A DNA stretch of 64,000 nucleotides, taken from positions 4,340,001 through 4,404,000 of the forward strand of contig JADLSH010000190.1 in assembly GCA_016169945.1 (NCBI GenBank), given 5' to 3'. Shown here in pieces: positions 22,666 to 33,539 of the stretch (position 1 is its first letter; each line of letters begins with the position of its first letter). The DNA is from Trachythela sp. YZ-2020 (lineage: Eukaryota; Cnidaria; Anthozoa; Malacalcyonacea; Clavulariidae). The position numbers and the translations under genes are program-made. Below the pieces are notes generated by a model, which was given only the letters and a program-made list of their open reading frames with translations, had not been told where the DNA came from and ran no database searches.

Positions 22666-22797
22666 GACAGATTGACAGTGAAATTTGATCTTGCGAAATG
22701 TTGTGTAACGCCAATACTTCATGTTATAGAATTTATTGGATCAAAACAAAAACGTAAACAAACTCCGCGCATGCGCAGAACGGACTGTAGACCATCT

Positions 22798-24597
22798 TTA
22801 AATAACATCATATATGAATATTTTGGTAAAAACTTTGGTTACACTGATTCAGTGCCTGACAATTATCTAGTAAATAAATATAAAGAGTATACTGTGAAAG
22901 ATTTAAAGAAAGCTCTGAAAACCCTCAAGTCTACAAATAGCGAACCTGATGAAATTAAATATGTGTCGCATATATTGCGTGTTAAGCTCCGCCCAAATAA
23001 TAAATCACCAGTCTGGTGAGCCAAGTCTAGACAACAACCAAACACTTAATCATGACAAGTATATCGGGAAAAATTTCTGGGGTTATGTCAAAAACATTCT
23101 AAATACAAAAGACGCTTCGCTTCCATCTTTCAACATGACAGAATGCCTTTCATACTTCACTAAAACTCTCGCTGCAATTCATCCAAATAAATTGTTCAAT
23201 ATTCCCAGCTGGATTCCTGTGTTATCTGACCCTGAAGTTCAATTTGACCTCGACCCTCCATCGTATCAACAAGTCACAATTATAATCCGTAAAATGAAGG
23301 CATCTGGTTCTCCAAGCCCCCTTGATCAGCTCTCTATTATATGTTTTAAACGCTGTCCTTTCCTTAGAACTTACTTAACTGACCTTATACGTGCTGTTTG
23401 GTTATCCGGAACAATTCCCTCAGAATGGAAAAAAGCTTGTACGATACTCATTCATAAAAAAGGCGATAATAATGTCCCATCAAATTTCCGACCCATCACA
23501 CTGGAGAGCATACCATTGAAAGTATTTACTTCTTGTCTACGTAACGCAATGTACTCCTTCCTAACCGCTAATAACTTTACAGAACATAATATACAAAAAG
23601 GATTCACACCTAACCTGTCTGGAACTCTAGAACACACTGCGCAAATGGCTAACATTATTAATAAAGCACGGATCAAACAACGCTCTGTTGTCATCACTCT
23701 ACTTGACCTCAAGAATGCTTTTGGCGAAGTTCATCACAATCTAATCACATCCGTACTTGACTACCATCATATCCCGGAACACATTATATTTATTATTAAC
23801 AGCTTATATACTGATTTTAAAACTTCAATAATTACATCTGAATTCCGTACCCCCTTTATATCAGTTGGTCGTGGCGTGCTGCAAGGTGATTGTCTTAGTC
23901 CTCTTCTGTTCAATATGTGTTTTAACACCTTTATCCAACATATAAAGGCTGAAAAATATCGTCAATTTGGATTCTCCTTCCAGTTTCTCAATCCCGTCCA
24001 CTGGTTTCAATTTGCTGATGACGCTGCCGTAATAAGTAGTCAAGAATCGGAAAATCAACATCTTCTGAACCGATTCTCTATTGGGTGTCAATGGTCCAAC
24101 ATGATAATTCGGGTTGACAAATGTAGTACCTTTGGCATCAAAAAAGCTCTGACAAAATCAATCCAATATCTACCAAAACTCCTCATTAGTAACAAACTAA
24201 TTCCAGCGATCAATATTGGTGATATTTGGGAAGATACTTTAATTTCAACATGTCTGATGAACAACATAAGTCTGAACTAACCTCTCTCGTCGACGAACTA
24301 ATGACTGATATTGATTCTAAACCACTTCATCCAAAAAATAAAATACTCCTTTATAGTCGTTATGTTTTATCTAAATTATCCTGGCATTTTACTGCTACTA
24401 GTCTGTCGAAAACTTGGGTCACCGAAAATATTGATTCTAAAGTGAACAGTTATATTCGTAAATGGCTTGAAATACCCATATCTGGAACACTTAGCACTGT
24501 ATTTCTAACCCGAAACAAATTTGGCCTCAATATTTGTCCTCCGTCCATCAAATTTATCCAATGCCAAACCGTTCTCCGCACAGCTCTCAGTGCAAGA
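22798..24597 (+). pseudogene. R2/NeSL-like LINE, reverse transcriptase part, 3'-truncated
   Basis: Continues the frame from 17894 (NNIIYEYFGKNFG). It shifts frame near 22975, then runs through RT: SPSPLDQLSIICFKR, NFRPITLESIPLKVF, LDLKNAFGEVHHNLI, RGVLQGDCLSPLLFNM and QFADDAAVIS (catalytic box near 24012). A second frameshift near 24220 leads into the thumb region (LGRYFNFNMSDEQHK...LLYSRYVLSKLSWHF...KFGLNICPPS). It stops at about 24597, where a BEL/Pao remnant in the other orientation begins. The C-terminal endonuclease expected of this type is missing. Confidence 0.82.
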
Positions 24598-26615
24598 AGT
24601 GTAAAAGTCGTCCACGAAAATATCTCGTCTGACCGCGGTTGCTGCTTTTGGCCACTGACCTTTGTTATCTTCCGTTGTACGAATCACTGCGAAATTAGCT
24701 TCGCATGGCGATGATTTGTCAGCAAATACCAAACAGTTCATTTCATAAATGTCAGGTGGTCTCGTCGAATCCATCTCACGCCACAGGTAGCGGTGATACT
24801 TCCGGTCTTCCTCTTTCACACGGACATGGCAGAACATATCCGACACATCTCCCACGAGCGCAATGGGTTTTTCACGAAACCGTAAAAGGATACCCGGCAG
24901 ATCGTTGTGAAGACTAGGCCCTGCCTCAAGGCAGTCGTTGAGACAAACATCGTTGTGTTTGGACGCAGAATCGAAAACGACTCGTGGTAATGGTTTGTGT
25001 GGGTTGATTACTAGATGATGTGGTAGTAGCCATTGCTCACCGTCCATTCGGTTGTAATGTCGCCTGGCAAAGGCGTATCCCAGTCCAGCCCTCTGGACCA
25101 TGTTCTTTGCAAGATGATCTTTGCACGCACTGTAAAGGGACTTGACCATCCCAACGGATCGTAAAGACCAGCTAACTTGGCTAGAATGATGACACTCATA
25201 TCAGACTCATTTTACACTTGTCAAAACGATACTTACGCACTGAGAAGCAACGACCTTTATTTCCCCTGTATCACTAACAAAGGGTACAATGGTGTTAAGG
25301 GCGACTTTACTCTGGCTTGATATATTTGTTTGCGCTTTGCCGCAGTGAACTCCCTTAGGGTCAATGGCTTGGTCTGCGCCCGATAGCTTTGGCCCAGCAT
25401 GAAGAAGCTTATGATGCCCTTTCTCGCAAGAATTGATTCCACATTTAGAGGAGACAGTGCGTTGGCGGCGCTGATGCCCTCGCTGCAAACAACCAAAACA
25501 CACCCCTTTTACTTTAACCAGCTCCCATCGTTGGTTAACATCTGCAGCTAAAAAGATTGGGCACTCACCCTCCTTATGCTTCTCAGCACTATCACAAAAA
25601 GGCCTCCTATTTGCAAATTTTGAATTGAACTTTGGGACTTGGAACGCAGGGATGCTGTATTGGTCGCGCTTACGCATCGACTTTACTCTCAATTGGGCCA
25701 ATTCTGCCAATCCCTTAACATCTTCAGTAATCTGCTCGCGCTCTACTTAACGCACCCACTCATCTTTCTCACTGGGGAGGGGTAGCTTGCAAACTAGCTG
25801 TGTGCATAGGGGCATGCTACTTAACTCATGCTTGTAATCTGGCTTATCTAAGGCAAATACTGCTGCTTGCAAGGCGTCGGCAAATCTTTCAAATCCCTCA
25901 TGATCCCCTTCCTTAATATTGTGCCAATTGGTAATGCGGTGCAAGTGCGCGTCTACAACTTCACGAGGGTCCCCATACCTATCAGTAAGTAACTTAATTG
26001 CTTTCTGGTAGTCCCCAGGCTCCCCGGTCAAACAGGCAATAACTTCACTCACTTTATTGTTGATAGAGTTATTTAAATGTGCCAATTTAATTGCATCAGA
26101 AAGAGAACTACTTTTGTCCACGAGTGAGCTGAATATACCCCAAAAATATGGCCATTTGTCAGGACTTCCATCAAAGGTTGGGACTTTTACTCTTGTAAGA
26201 CCACTAGAATGGACCGAATGGCTGTGTTCTGTGGCCCCCGACACGACGGTGGGACTTTCACTGACTGACTGAGACGACTGTTCCTCATTATTTATGTTAA
26301 TGGTAGAACTCTGGGACTCTACTTGACTTGATTCTAGAAAATAATCTTTCACTTCACCTATGGCTTCGGTCTCGACCTCTACAAGCCATTCGCCATCGAT
26401 TTCGATAGACGAAGGGTCGACTTGTTCTAGTTCTTTTGTCACTATACGTACCTTTTCCCTAGCTTCTTCAATATTTTTAGCATACTGACGTACCTTAGAA
26501 ACACTGTCTTTGTTGTTTATGAGCTCCCTAACTCGATTTATATTCCTTGTAATGGCTGACTTGGCGACTTTTCTCTTCGACCAAGTTTCTCGATTTCATT
26601 CACTTCGACTGGCAT
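24598..26615 (-). pseudogene. BEL/Pao retrotransposon remnant, rearranged
   Basis: The minus-strand gag starts near 26615 (MPVEVNEIEKLGR), shifts frame near 26570, then reads KVPTFDGSPDKWPYFWGIF (Pao-type gag), an in-frame TAA at 25749, and a zinc-knuckle region (CPIFL, VCFGCLQRGH, then C..C..HHKLLH) to 25207. Next comes LAKLAGLYDPLGWSSPF...LDWDTPLPGD (25190-25060), a region that normally follows RT. Only then comes RT itself (QWLLPHHLVINPHKP, VVFDSASKH, LLRFREKP, FADKSSPCEANFA, IFVDDFYTS) to 24598. Protease, RNase H and integrase are absent. No LTR was identified. It is not functional. Confidence 0.85.
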
Positions 26616-26680
26616 TTTGACGTGGTTCTAATCCGGCTTACGAAGGCAAGCTGTTTTAGTCGGCGACTTGGCTATTTGGG

Positions 26681-26955
26681 CACAGGGTGCAGAGGAGTCA
26701 ATTTCGATTAGAAAAATAACCCATTACCTTGTTGATTATAATCTTTGATAGTCGTTATAAAATTAGTGAAATATAATCCATATTATCATATAAAAACACA
26801 TAAAATACACCCTTGTCGTCGAAATGGTAAATCGTACTTCATGTTACATGTTTACTGTATGTATTGGAATTTTATCGTACTCTGCTATCAAAGATTATAA
26901 TCAACAAGGTAATAGGTTATTTTTCTAATCGAAATTGACTCCTCTGCGCCCTGTG
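26681..26955. mobile_element. 275-bp MITE with ~72-bp terminal inverted repeats
   Basis: The left arm (CACAGGGTGCAGAGGAGTCA..., 26681-26752) and right arm (about 26884-26955) are inverted repeats with about two mismatches. TTTGGG flanks both ends (26675-26680 and 26956-26961) as a likely target duplication. There is no coding content. Confidence 0.85.
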
Positions 26956-27044
26956 TTTGGGCTTAAAGGCGACTGACGATTTTGCAAAAAAATATTTATT
27001 TTATTACAAATTTAAACTACAAAGCATTACTGCTTTGTAAACAG

Positions 27045-27150
27045 CAAACCGAATTTGTTTTGTACAGCGAATTTGTTTTGTTTCGTTTTGTTATGTACAG
27101 CGAATATGTTTTGTACAGCGAATTTGTTTTGTTTTGTACATAACGGTACA
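27045..27150. repeat. short tandem repeat GTACAGCGAATTTGTTTTGT
   Basis: Four imperfect units containing ACAGCGAAT(T/A)TGTTTTGT. No gene is seen from 26962 to 27360. Confidence 0.7.
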
Positions 27151-27360
27151 TTACATTAAAAGATCAGTAATTTGAACTTGCTACAATTTGAATTTACCGT
27201 GCTTCTGTAACTGCTACTGTATTTGTGACAGCGCTTCTGTGATTGACAGGTAATTAACCTGTATTACAGAAATACATTGCAGACTACAGAAGCGGAAGTG
27301 ATCTTGTATTTTGACTGTAATAGCTATAAAATATGCTTTCTAGCCAAAATCAGGTGCAAT

Positions 27361-27890
27361 CACAGTGGCTTCTTTAAGGTCTCTTAATCCTTCGGACAAA
27401 CTTACATCCACATTTTCCTACCCCATTTGAACATCTGAAGTCAATTTACCCCCTTGCTCTCTGGGCTAAACAAATTTCCTCTGTAGGCATGATATGAATA
27501 TTTTCAGGAACAACCCAATATAACTACAAAGTTCTATATTTCATGCATAAAATTGCACCCCTCTTTAACACGCTTGTTGCCAAGCCAGTTTATTAGTTTT
27601 TTTAAAGGATAAAATCGAAAATATATTCCTAAAAGGTTAGTAATTTTCACAAAGGTCAATTGCACAGGCCTAGATTTTGCATCCGAAACGACTGTGTAAC
27701 CAGTACGTTCTTTGCGGTAGGGTATTATGGCAAGGCAGTGAAGGCACGGCACTTCATTCCAGCTCTTCTTTTGTGTCACAACTCCAGTACCGTTATTTGC
27801 GTGGCACCTAAACAAAACGAGTTTGAAAATCACATGCATAATGTAACTGCTAACAAGTATTATTGCATTAGTATGTGCATTTTGAGAGAA
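27361..27890 (+). repeat. duplicated block upstream of TPR-CHAT gene A
   Basis: Matches 46590-47045 over its length (TTAATCCTTCGGACAAAC, GATAAAATCGAAAATATATT, AAGGCAGTGAAGGCA and CAGCTCTTC...GTCACAACTCCAGTACCGT in both), with indels. In copy A it ends about 225 bp before the TPR-CHAT start codon, so it may hold promoter or 5' untranslated sequence. A short open frame (27660-27971) is not convincingly conserved. Confidence 0.7.
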
Positions 27891-28063
27891 AGCGCACTTC
27901 AGAAATTTGAAAAATTTCTACTCAATCTCCCTGAAAAAGGCAAAGATAAAGAGATATCCGTCATGGTATAACACCTCAAAAATGATTTGTATATCCCTTC
28001 GAGATACTCGTCCATGAAGTGATGGACGTTGAGCTCTGTCCCACTAATCAGTCTTAATATACT

Positions 28064-28073
28064 TTTGTTTTAG
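28064..28073 (+). promoter_or_regulatory. possible splice acceptor before TPR-CHAT gene A
   Basis: TTTTGTTTTAG precedes the gene by 42 bp. After it the frame of the TPR-CHAT protein is open without a stop (ILNKERNNSLKGKP before the Met). The same site is kept in copy B (53000-53010). It suggests a spliced 5' exon or UTR, but the upstream donor was not found. Confidence 0.4.
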
Positions 28074-28115
28074 ATTTTAAATAAAGAAAGAAACAATAGC
28101 TTAAAAGGTAAGCCA

Positions 28116-30950
28116 ATGGGGTCAATATTTAGCACTGAAAATTGTGATTCGTCAGAAATAGCAAATAGCGATAGCAACTTAGGCGATGCTTATATTAATC
28201 TAGGAGAGTATGAGAAGGCAATTGAGTATTATGAAAAATGTTTAGAAATGAGTACTGTTATTGGCGATCGGTCAGGAATAGTAAGTAACAATTGCAATTT
28301 GGGTAATGCCTATATTACGTTAGGAGAATATGAAAAGGCCATTGACTATTTAAAAAAAAGTTTTAAAATGAGTACTGCTATTGGCGATAGGTTAGGAATA
28401 GCAATTATAAATGGTAATTTGGGCAATGCTTATAGATGTAAAGGAGAATATGAAAAGGCCATTGACTATTACAAAAAAGGTTTAGAAATGAGTGCTGCTA
28501 TTGGCGATCGGTCAGGAATAGCAACAGACAATGGCAATTTGGGCAATGCTTATCTTAAGTTAGGAGAATATGGAAAGGCTATTGATTACTACAAAAAAGG
28601 TTTAGACATGAGTACTGCTATTGGCAATAGGTCAGGAATAGCAATTATAAATGGTAATTTGGGCAATGCTTATCTTAGTTTAGGTGAATATGAAAAGGCC
28701 ATTGACTATTTCAAAAAACATTTAGAAATGAGTACTGCTATTGGCGATAGGTTAGGAATTGCAAGTAACAATACCTATTTCGGCGATGCTTATCTTAATT
28801 TAGGAGAATATGGAAAGGCTATTGATTACTACAAAAAAGGTTTAGACTTGAGTACTGCTATTGGCGATAGGTCAGGAATTGCAAGTGACAATGGCAATTT
28901 GGGCAATGCTTATAGACATTTAGGAGAATATGAAAAGGCCATTGACTACTACAAAAAAGGTTTAGAAATGAGTACTGCTATTGGCAAACGGTCAGGAATT
29001 GCAAGTAACAATGGCAATTTGGGCAATGCTTATCTTAGTTTAGGAGAATATGAAAAGGCCATTGACTATTACAAAAAAAGTTTAGAAATGAGTACTGCTA
29101 TTGGCGCTAAGTCTGGAATAGCATGTGATAATAGCAATTTGGGCCACGCTTATCTTGTTTCAAATGAATATGAAAAGGCCATTGACCACTTCAAAAGAGG
29201 TTTAGAAATGAGTACTGCTATTGGCTATCGGTCAGCAATAGCATGTGGCAATGCCAATTTGGGCAATGCCTATCTTATTTTAAAAAAATATGAAAAGGCC
29301 ATTGACCACTACAAAAGAGGTTTAGAAATGAGTACTTTTATTGGCGATAGGTCAGGAATTGCAAGTATCAATGGCAATTTGGGCGCTGCTTATCGTCGTT
29401 TAGGAAAATATGAAAACGCTGCATCATGCTTAATGAAATCTATTAGTTTGTTTGATACAATATTTTTAAGCTCAGTTCCAGATCAAAATAAGCTGTCATT
29501 CACCAAACTATATTTTAAGTCCCATGAAAGTTTGATGTGTTGTTTCATTTCTTTGGAACGCATTGAATCCGGATTATTAGTAATTGACCTTGGAAGGGCT
29601 AAAGAGCTCCATTGCTCCATTGAAAGAAAACAGAATTCTTTGGATACAGATATGTTCGGTTATGCACATGCGGCATGGAAGAGAATCGAGAACAGAGAAG
29701 AGCAGCTAGAAATAGAGAGTATACAGAGCATGCTCCAGGTAGAAAGTAACGATACTTCAATTTTAGTATTTGCTTTCGATTTGGAAGATTTTCTCAATGT
29801 TTGGGTTTTGAATGGCGAAGTGATCTTTAGGGCATTTAAATCAGATGCACGATTGGAAACATTTGTGCAGCTGATAAATAAGTTTTTTGGAAGGGTAAAT
29901 GTAAATGTGAATCGAGATTCTTCATTTTACAAACTTGATTCAGGTGCCAATTTGTATAGCCAAACGATTTTTCCCTTGGAAATGCGAAGCAAAAAATCCG
30001 AGCCTAAAAATTTAGTTGAAAATACTCCTGGCGAAGGTGATTTCAGCAATGAAACTATTTTGGAAAAATTGTTTCAACTTCTTATTAAACCGGTAAAAGA
30101 TATTGTTAAAGGCAATAAGCTTATAGTTGTTCCAGATAAGCAATTGTTCTTTGCTCCATTTTCTTCGTTGATTGATGAAAATGGCTGTCATTTATCCCAA
30201 AGTTACAGCATTCAAATTACACCTTCATTGCACACCCTAAAGTTTAGCATGGAACGATCCCATGGTTCTGAATTTGGTTTTGCGTTGTTTGTTGGTAATC
30301 CGACCTCTAACCTACCTAGTGCCGCTGAAGAAGTTAAATGTCTTTCAAAGCTTTTCGAAGCTCGCCCGTTCTTGAAAGGTGAAGCAACAAAGCAGATAGT
30401 GCTGCAACATTTAAGTGGGGCTAGTATAATCCATATCGCCGCCCATGGCGAACCAAACCGAGGTGAAATAATGCTTGCTCCTAATCTCTCCTCGACTCAA
30501 CCGTCTTCGTCTGTTCCTGAAGCAGAGTCTTACCTTCTCACGCAGCTAGATATTACGAGTATTTCCTTGCAAGCTCATTTGGTAGTGTTATGTTGTTGCC
30601 ATACTGGGCAAGGTGAAATTTCTTCAGAAGGTGTCATAGGTATAGCTCGAGCATTTCTTGCGGCTGGAGCTCGCTCTGTTCTCGCCACACTATGGCCCAT
30701 TAATGATTGTGCCACAAAGGAGTTTATGGAAGTATTTTATGGCGAACTGTGCCAGGAAACATCGGTCTGTGAAGCTTTAAGAAGGGCAGTGAACCTCTTT
30801 CAGAAACACGAGAAAGAGGCGTACCGATCCATTGAGATCTGGGCTCCATTTACCATCTACGGAGAAGACGTGATGTTTCAAAAACATGACATTGAAGAAA
30901 TAAGAAAAAAATCTCGTGAGATGTTCTCTGATTTTGTTGTATTAGCTTAA
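28116..30950 (+). CDS. TPR-CHAT protein A (944 aa)
   Basis: Intact single-exon frame. About 11 TPR units of exactly 40 residues (120 bp) span residues ~20-460 (core G(N/D)AY..LGEYEKAIDYYKKGLEMSTAIGDRSGIA). They are followed by a linker and a C-terminal CHAT domain (~640-925). CHAT is a caspase/separase-like protease fold. The expected His is H777 in IIHIAAHGE and the Cys is C828 in VVLCCCHTGQG. After it come GVIGIARAFLAAGARSVLATLW and the closing IWAPFTIYGED. This layout resembles metazoan TTC28-like proteins. TPRs would bind a partner that controls the protease, but substrate and role are unknown. Met 28116 is the first Met in the frame; an upstream exon is possible. It is paralogous to the gene at 53044. 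Confidence 0.92.
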   Translation: MGSIFSTENCDSSEIANSDSNLGDAYINLGEYEKAIEYYEKCLEMSTVIGDRSGIVSNNCNLGNAYITLGEYEKAIDYLKKSFKMSTAIGDRLGIAIINGNLGNAYRCKGEYEKAIDYYKKGLEMSAAIGDRSGIATDNGNLGNAYLKLGEYGKAIDYYKKGLDMSTAIGNRSGIAIINGNLGNAYLSLGEYEKAIDYFKKHLEMSTAIGDRLGIASNNTYFGDAYLNLGEYGKAIDYYKKGLDLSTAIGDRSGIASDNGNLGNAYRHLGEYEKAIDYYKKGLEMSTAIGKRSGIASNNGNLGNAYLSLGEYEKAIDYYKKSLEMSTAIGAKSGIACDNSNLGHAYLVSNEYEKAIDHFKRGLEMSTAIGYRSAIACGNANLGNAYLILKKYEKAIDHYKRGLEMSTFIGDRSGIASINGNLGAAYRRLGKYENAASCLMKSISLFDTIFLSSVPDQNKLSFTKLYFKSHESLMCCFISLERIESGLLVIDLGRAKELHCSIERKQNSLDTDMFGYAHAAWKRIENREEQLEIESIQSMLQVESNDTSILVFAFDLEDFLNVWVLNGEVIFRAFKSDARLETFVQLINKFFGRVNVNVNRDSSFYKLDSGANLYSQTIFPLEMRSKKSEPKNLVENTPGEGDFSNETILEKLFQLLIKPVKDIVKGNKLIVVPDKQLFFAPFSSLIDENGCHLSQSYSIQITPSLHTLKFSMERSHGSEFGFALFVGNPTSNLPSAAEEVKCLSKLFEARPFLKGEATKQIVLQHLSGASIIHIAAHGEPNRGEIMLAPNLSSTQPSSSVPEAESYLLTQLDITSISLQAHLVVLCCCHTGQGEISSEGVIGIARAFLAAGARSVLATLWPINDCATKEFMEVFYGELCQETSVCEALRRAVNLFQKHEKEAYRSIEIWAPFTIYGEDVMFQKHDIEEIRKKSREMFSDFVVLA

Positions 30951-31269
30951 ACTTGATAAATAGCGTTGTTTAGTTTGCGAATCTTAAATCTACTGCATGA
31001 ATCATATGTATCGTTAAAATGCCGTCGTCTTTGAAGCTGCTCTTATTCAAACATTCTTAGCATGCGGTAAAGGTAATCTTTCTGAAAGAGCACTTGATCG
31101 CCAACTGTTACTATAGCTGGCTACTACAGCAGCTTAAATTGCCCTGAAATCACAGAATGGTTACTATAATCTATCAAATGTCGATTTGGGGTGTTGCTTA
31201 GCTTCCTAAGTTTCTAAAAAAAAACAGTGAAATTACTTTTGGTGTGGTTTACGAGACAGGGGTGCATCC

Positions 31270-31960
31270 TCGCTGTTTGGTTAAAATTAAATTTTGTGAT
31301 AACATGGCAGCCAAATTGCTATAGTTGTCAATTGACAGGAAAATGGCAGTTGAAGGAACATAGGTTAACATTGAGTTTGTCGTTTAGAGTTGCGGGGCTT
31401 AATTGAGTAAAGATGAAATTTGGTGATAACTAGGTGGCCACGTATCTGTAGTTGTTACTTCACGAGAAAAAAGTTAACTTTGGGTTTGTTGTTGGGAGAA
31501 ATTGGGAGATGTACTTCCGTCTTTGAGCGATGCAAGAATGAGATTTGTTGATACCAAGGTACGTCCTACGACTGCTGTAGTTTTAAACTACGAGGAAATA
31601 ATAAGGAATAATTAAAGTAGTTTAGCTTTGTTTAGAGTTGTTTGTCCTTCTGATAGCAAGGTTAATAATATGCTGTAGTTACTGCGAGAAAATAGAAGAG
31701 AAATATGTAGGTTAGCTTTGGGAATGTGTGAGATGAGATATTGAGATTATGTGAGAGCAATGTTTCCTGGTTTCTGTGGCTGCTTCTACAAAAGAAATCA
31801 GTGGCGAAATATCGTTCATAGCTCTCAGTTTGTTCTTAAGAATTGTACGTGAGCTAACGTTAAGTGAAAAATGAAATGTTTATGATAGGGTCGCCAAATT
31901 GCCGCTATTGTTACTTCGCGTGAACACAGTAAACATACTATTGTCGTATATTCGTGGGGT
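31270..31960 (+). repeat. diverged ~115-130-bp tandem array in 3' flank (copy A)
   Basis: About five related units, each with GAAATTTGTTGATA-like, (G/C)CTGTAGTTGTTACT(T)C..GAGAAAA and GTTAACTTTGGGTTTGT segments (starts near 31292, 31409, 31530, 31650 and 31868). The equivalent array in copy B is at about 58390-59090, so it predates the duplication. Confidence 0.55.
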
Positions 31961-33539
31961 TTTCTAAGTAAGTTTGAAATCACCTTTGCCTTTAATATAA
32001 TATACTTGATTATTATGTTCCGATAAAGAGTCCTTAGCACTTGAGGATTGCTTGATTAAACCTTGGTCCTATGGGCAATATCGTAAGTACTTTCCTCCAT
32101 GCTTCGTTCATTTTTTGCCTTATAACCAGACGTTTTCTCTCACTAATTAGCAGATATTTTTGCAAAGTTTGATAGTGCGTTGGACAAGATACGTTTGGCA
32201 TGCAGTGCACAACAAAAAGAACAATAAAACTATCGCCTAGACGTAAGTATATCAATTTGAATTCGAACTGGGATTTAATCTGTGTTACCTGGCATAATTA
32301 TGGTCGCTCGCTCAGTCCTCGAATGTTGGTGCATGGGCACCGAGGCCCGAGATCTGGCTACCCGGCTTGCTGCATATTTCAGACATATCACGGCATTTTG
32401 TTGTCAGTATAAAAACCCTTCAGTTTACTCGATTTTCATCGCATGCAACTTCTTTGAAATAGAATTACCTTAAATTCATCAGATGAAAGTCCATCTGTGA
32501 TGCAAAAAGATATATTTTCAATATCGAACAATACGCAACCCAGCAAATAATCTGTTTTCTTCAATCTTAATGGTTGTAAAATATATCATTGGTTTGCATC
32601 TAATAGTTATATTTGAAGTGCTTCTGTTTTTTCTATCCAGCGATATAATTGTGTGTCTCATTACGTATGTACAGATTCTTGAAGATAAGAGAGTATTTGC
32701 TGGCTGGCTATTTTAAAACTCGGCTGGTGGAAGCAACACTTTAGTAGATCGGATGAACTTTTCTCTCGAACCAAGTCCTTAATTAAAAAGCATAAAATCA
32801 ATTATTTCTATGAGTTTGAAATTACATTTGGCAGTACCTATATATTTAATTCCTGCATACAGACGCTATTATAGCGAGTATAACACTTTTCTTATTCAAC
32901 ATTTCTTTGATATACTGGCGGTCTTCGTATCTGATTCTATAGTCTGGAAATGTTGAGTAGTATTGGTGTTAGTTTGCGGAATTTTCACCGTTTATCCAAA
33001 TATATAGTTTTCAATTTCTTTTTAGTTTATGTGCAGCTACAAATCTCAAGAAAGTTTATGCAAACTTATCAGAGAAGAAATAACCTAAAATCATTTATCA
33101 AATTAATTGTTGGTCTGTGATTTTATGTTATTTGATTCGGGATTATTTCATGTATTTCCACATAACAAACCAAACATCTTTGTAAAATTGATGGTTTGCA
33201 TAAATTATTTTCTCAAAAACGTCGTTACTTTCACGAAGATTTCAAAAGCGATTCTTGAAAATGCTCCATCTTGGCAATGGCTAAACATAGAATCATATTT
33301 TAAGCAAAAATAGAGCAATTTCCTATTGCGAATTAAACAACAAATTACCAGTAAAATGTACGTATGGTTTGCCAAGGTGATTACGTTTTTAAATAAGTTT
33401 GTTTAAACTTTCAGCAGAAACACTAAGTTAAGATAGAAAAATCATGAATTTTAATTCACTTTCAAGGATAACGTAGTGAGCATCTAACTTTTAGTCTGTG
33501 CTATAGCTCACCACTTAGTTCTGTATTTGTAAAAAAATA

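Larger units (their letters stand above)
17895..22797. mobile_element. 4,903-bp DNA transposon with 43-bp TIRs and TTAA target duplication
   Basis: The left end (AGATGGTCTACAGTCCG..., 17895-17937) and right end (reverse complement, 22755-22797) are perfect inverted repeats over 43 bp and include the palindrome GCGCATGCGC. TTAA flanks both ends (17891-17894 and 22798-22801). The inverted LINE fragment at 17095-17237 shows the site with a single TTAA, so the ends are certain. TTAA duplications are known for piggyBac, Kolobok and Sola3 elements. I see no piggyBac-type DDD transposase, so the superfamily is unknown. Inside are two spliced genes facing each other, each starting near one end. Confidence 0.92.

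Noticed and set aside
27660..27971. 103-codon frame upstream of TPR-CHAT A
   Set aside because: The counterpart in copy B is shifted and shorter, so the block is more likely regulatory or untranslated.
28116..30950. CRISPR type III-E (Craspase-like) effector because of TPR-CHAT
   Set aside because: No Cas7-11, no array, and the setting is eukaryotic. Only the domain combination is shared.
32200..32473. Overlapping short frames shared with 59323-59626
   Set aside because: Both copies are open in two frames over the same DNA and no homology is recognised. The conservation follows from the duplication.
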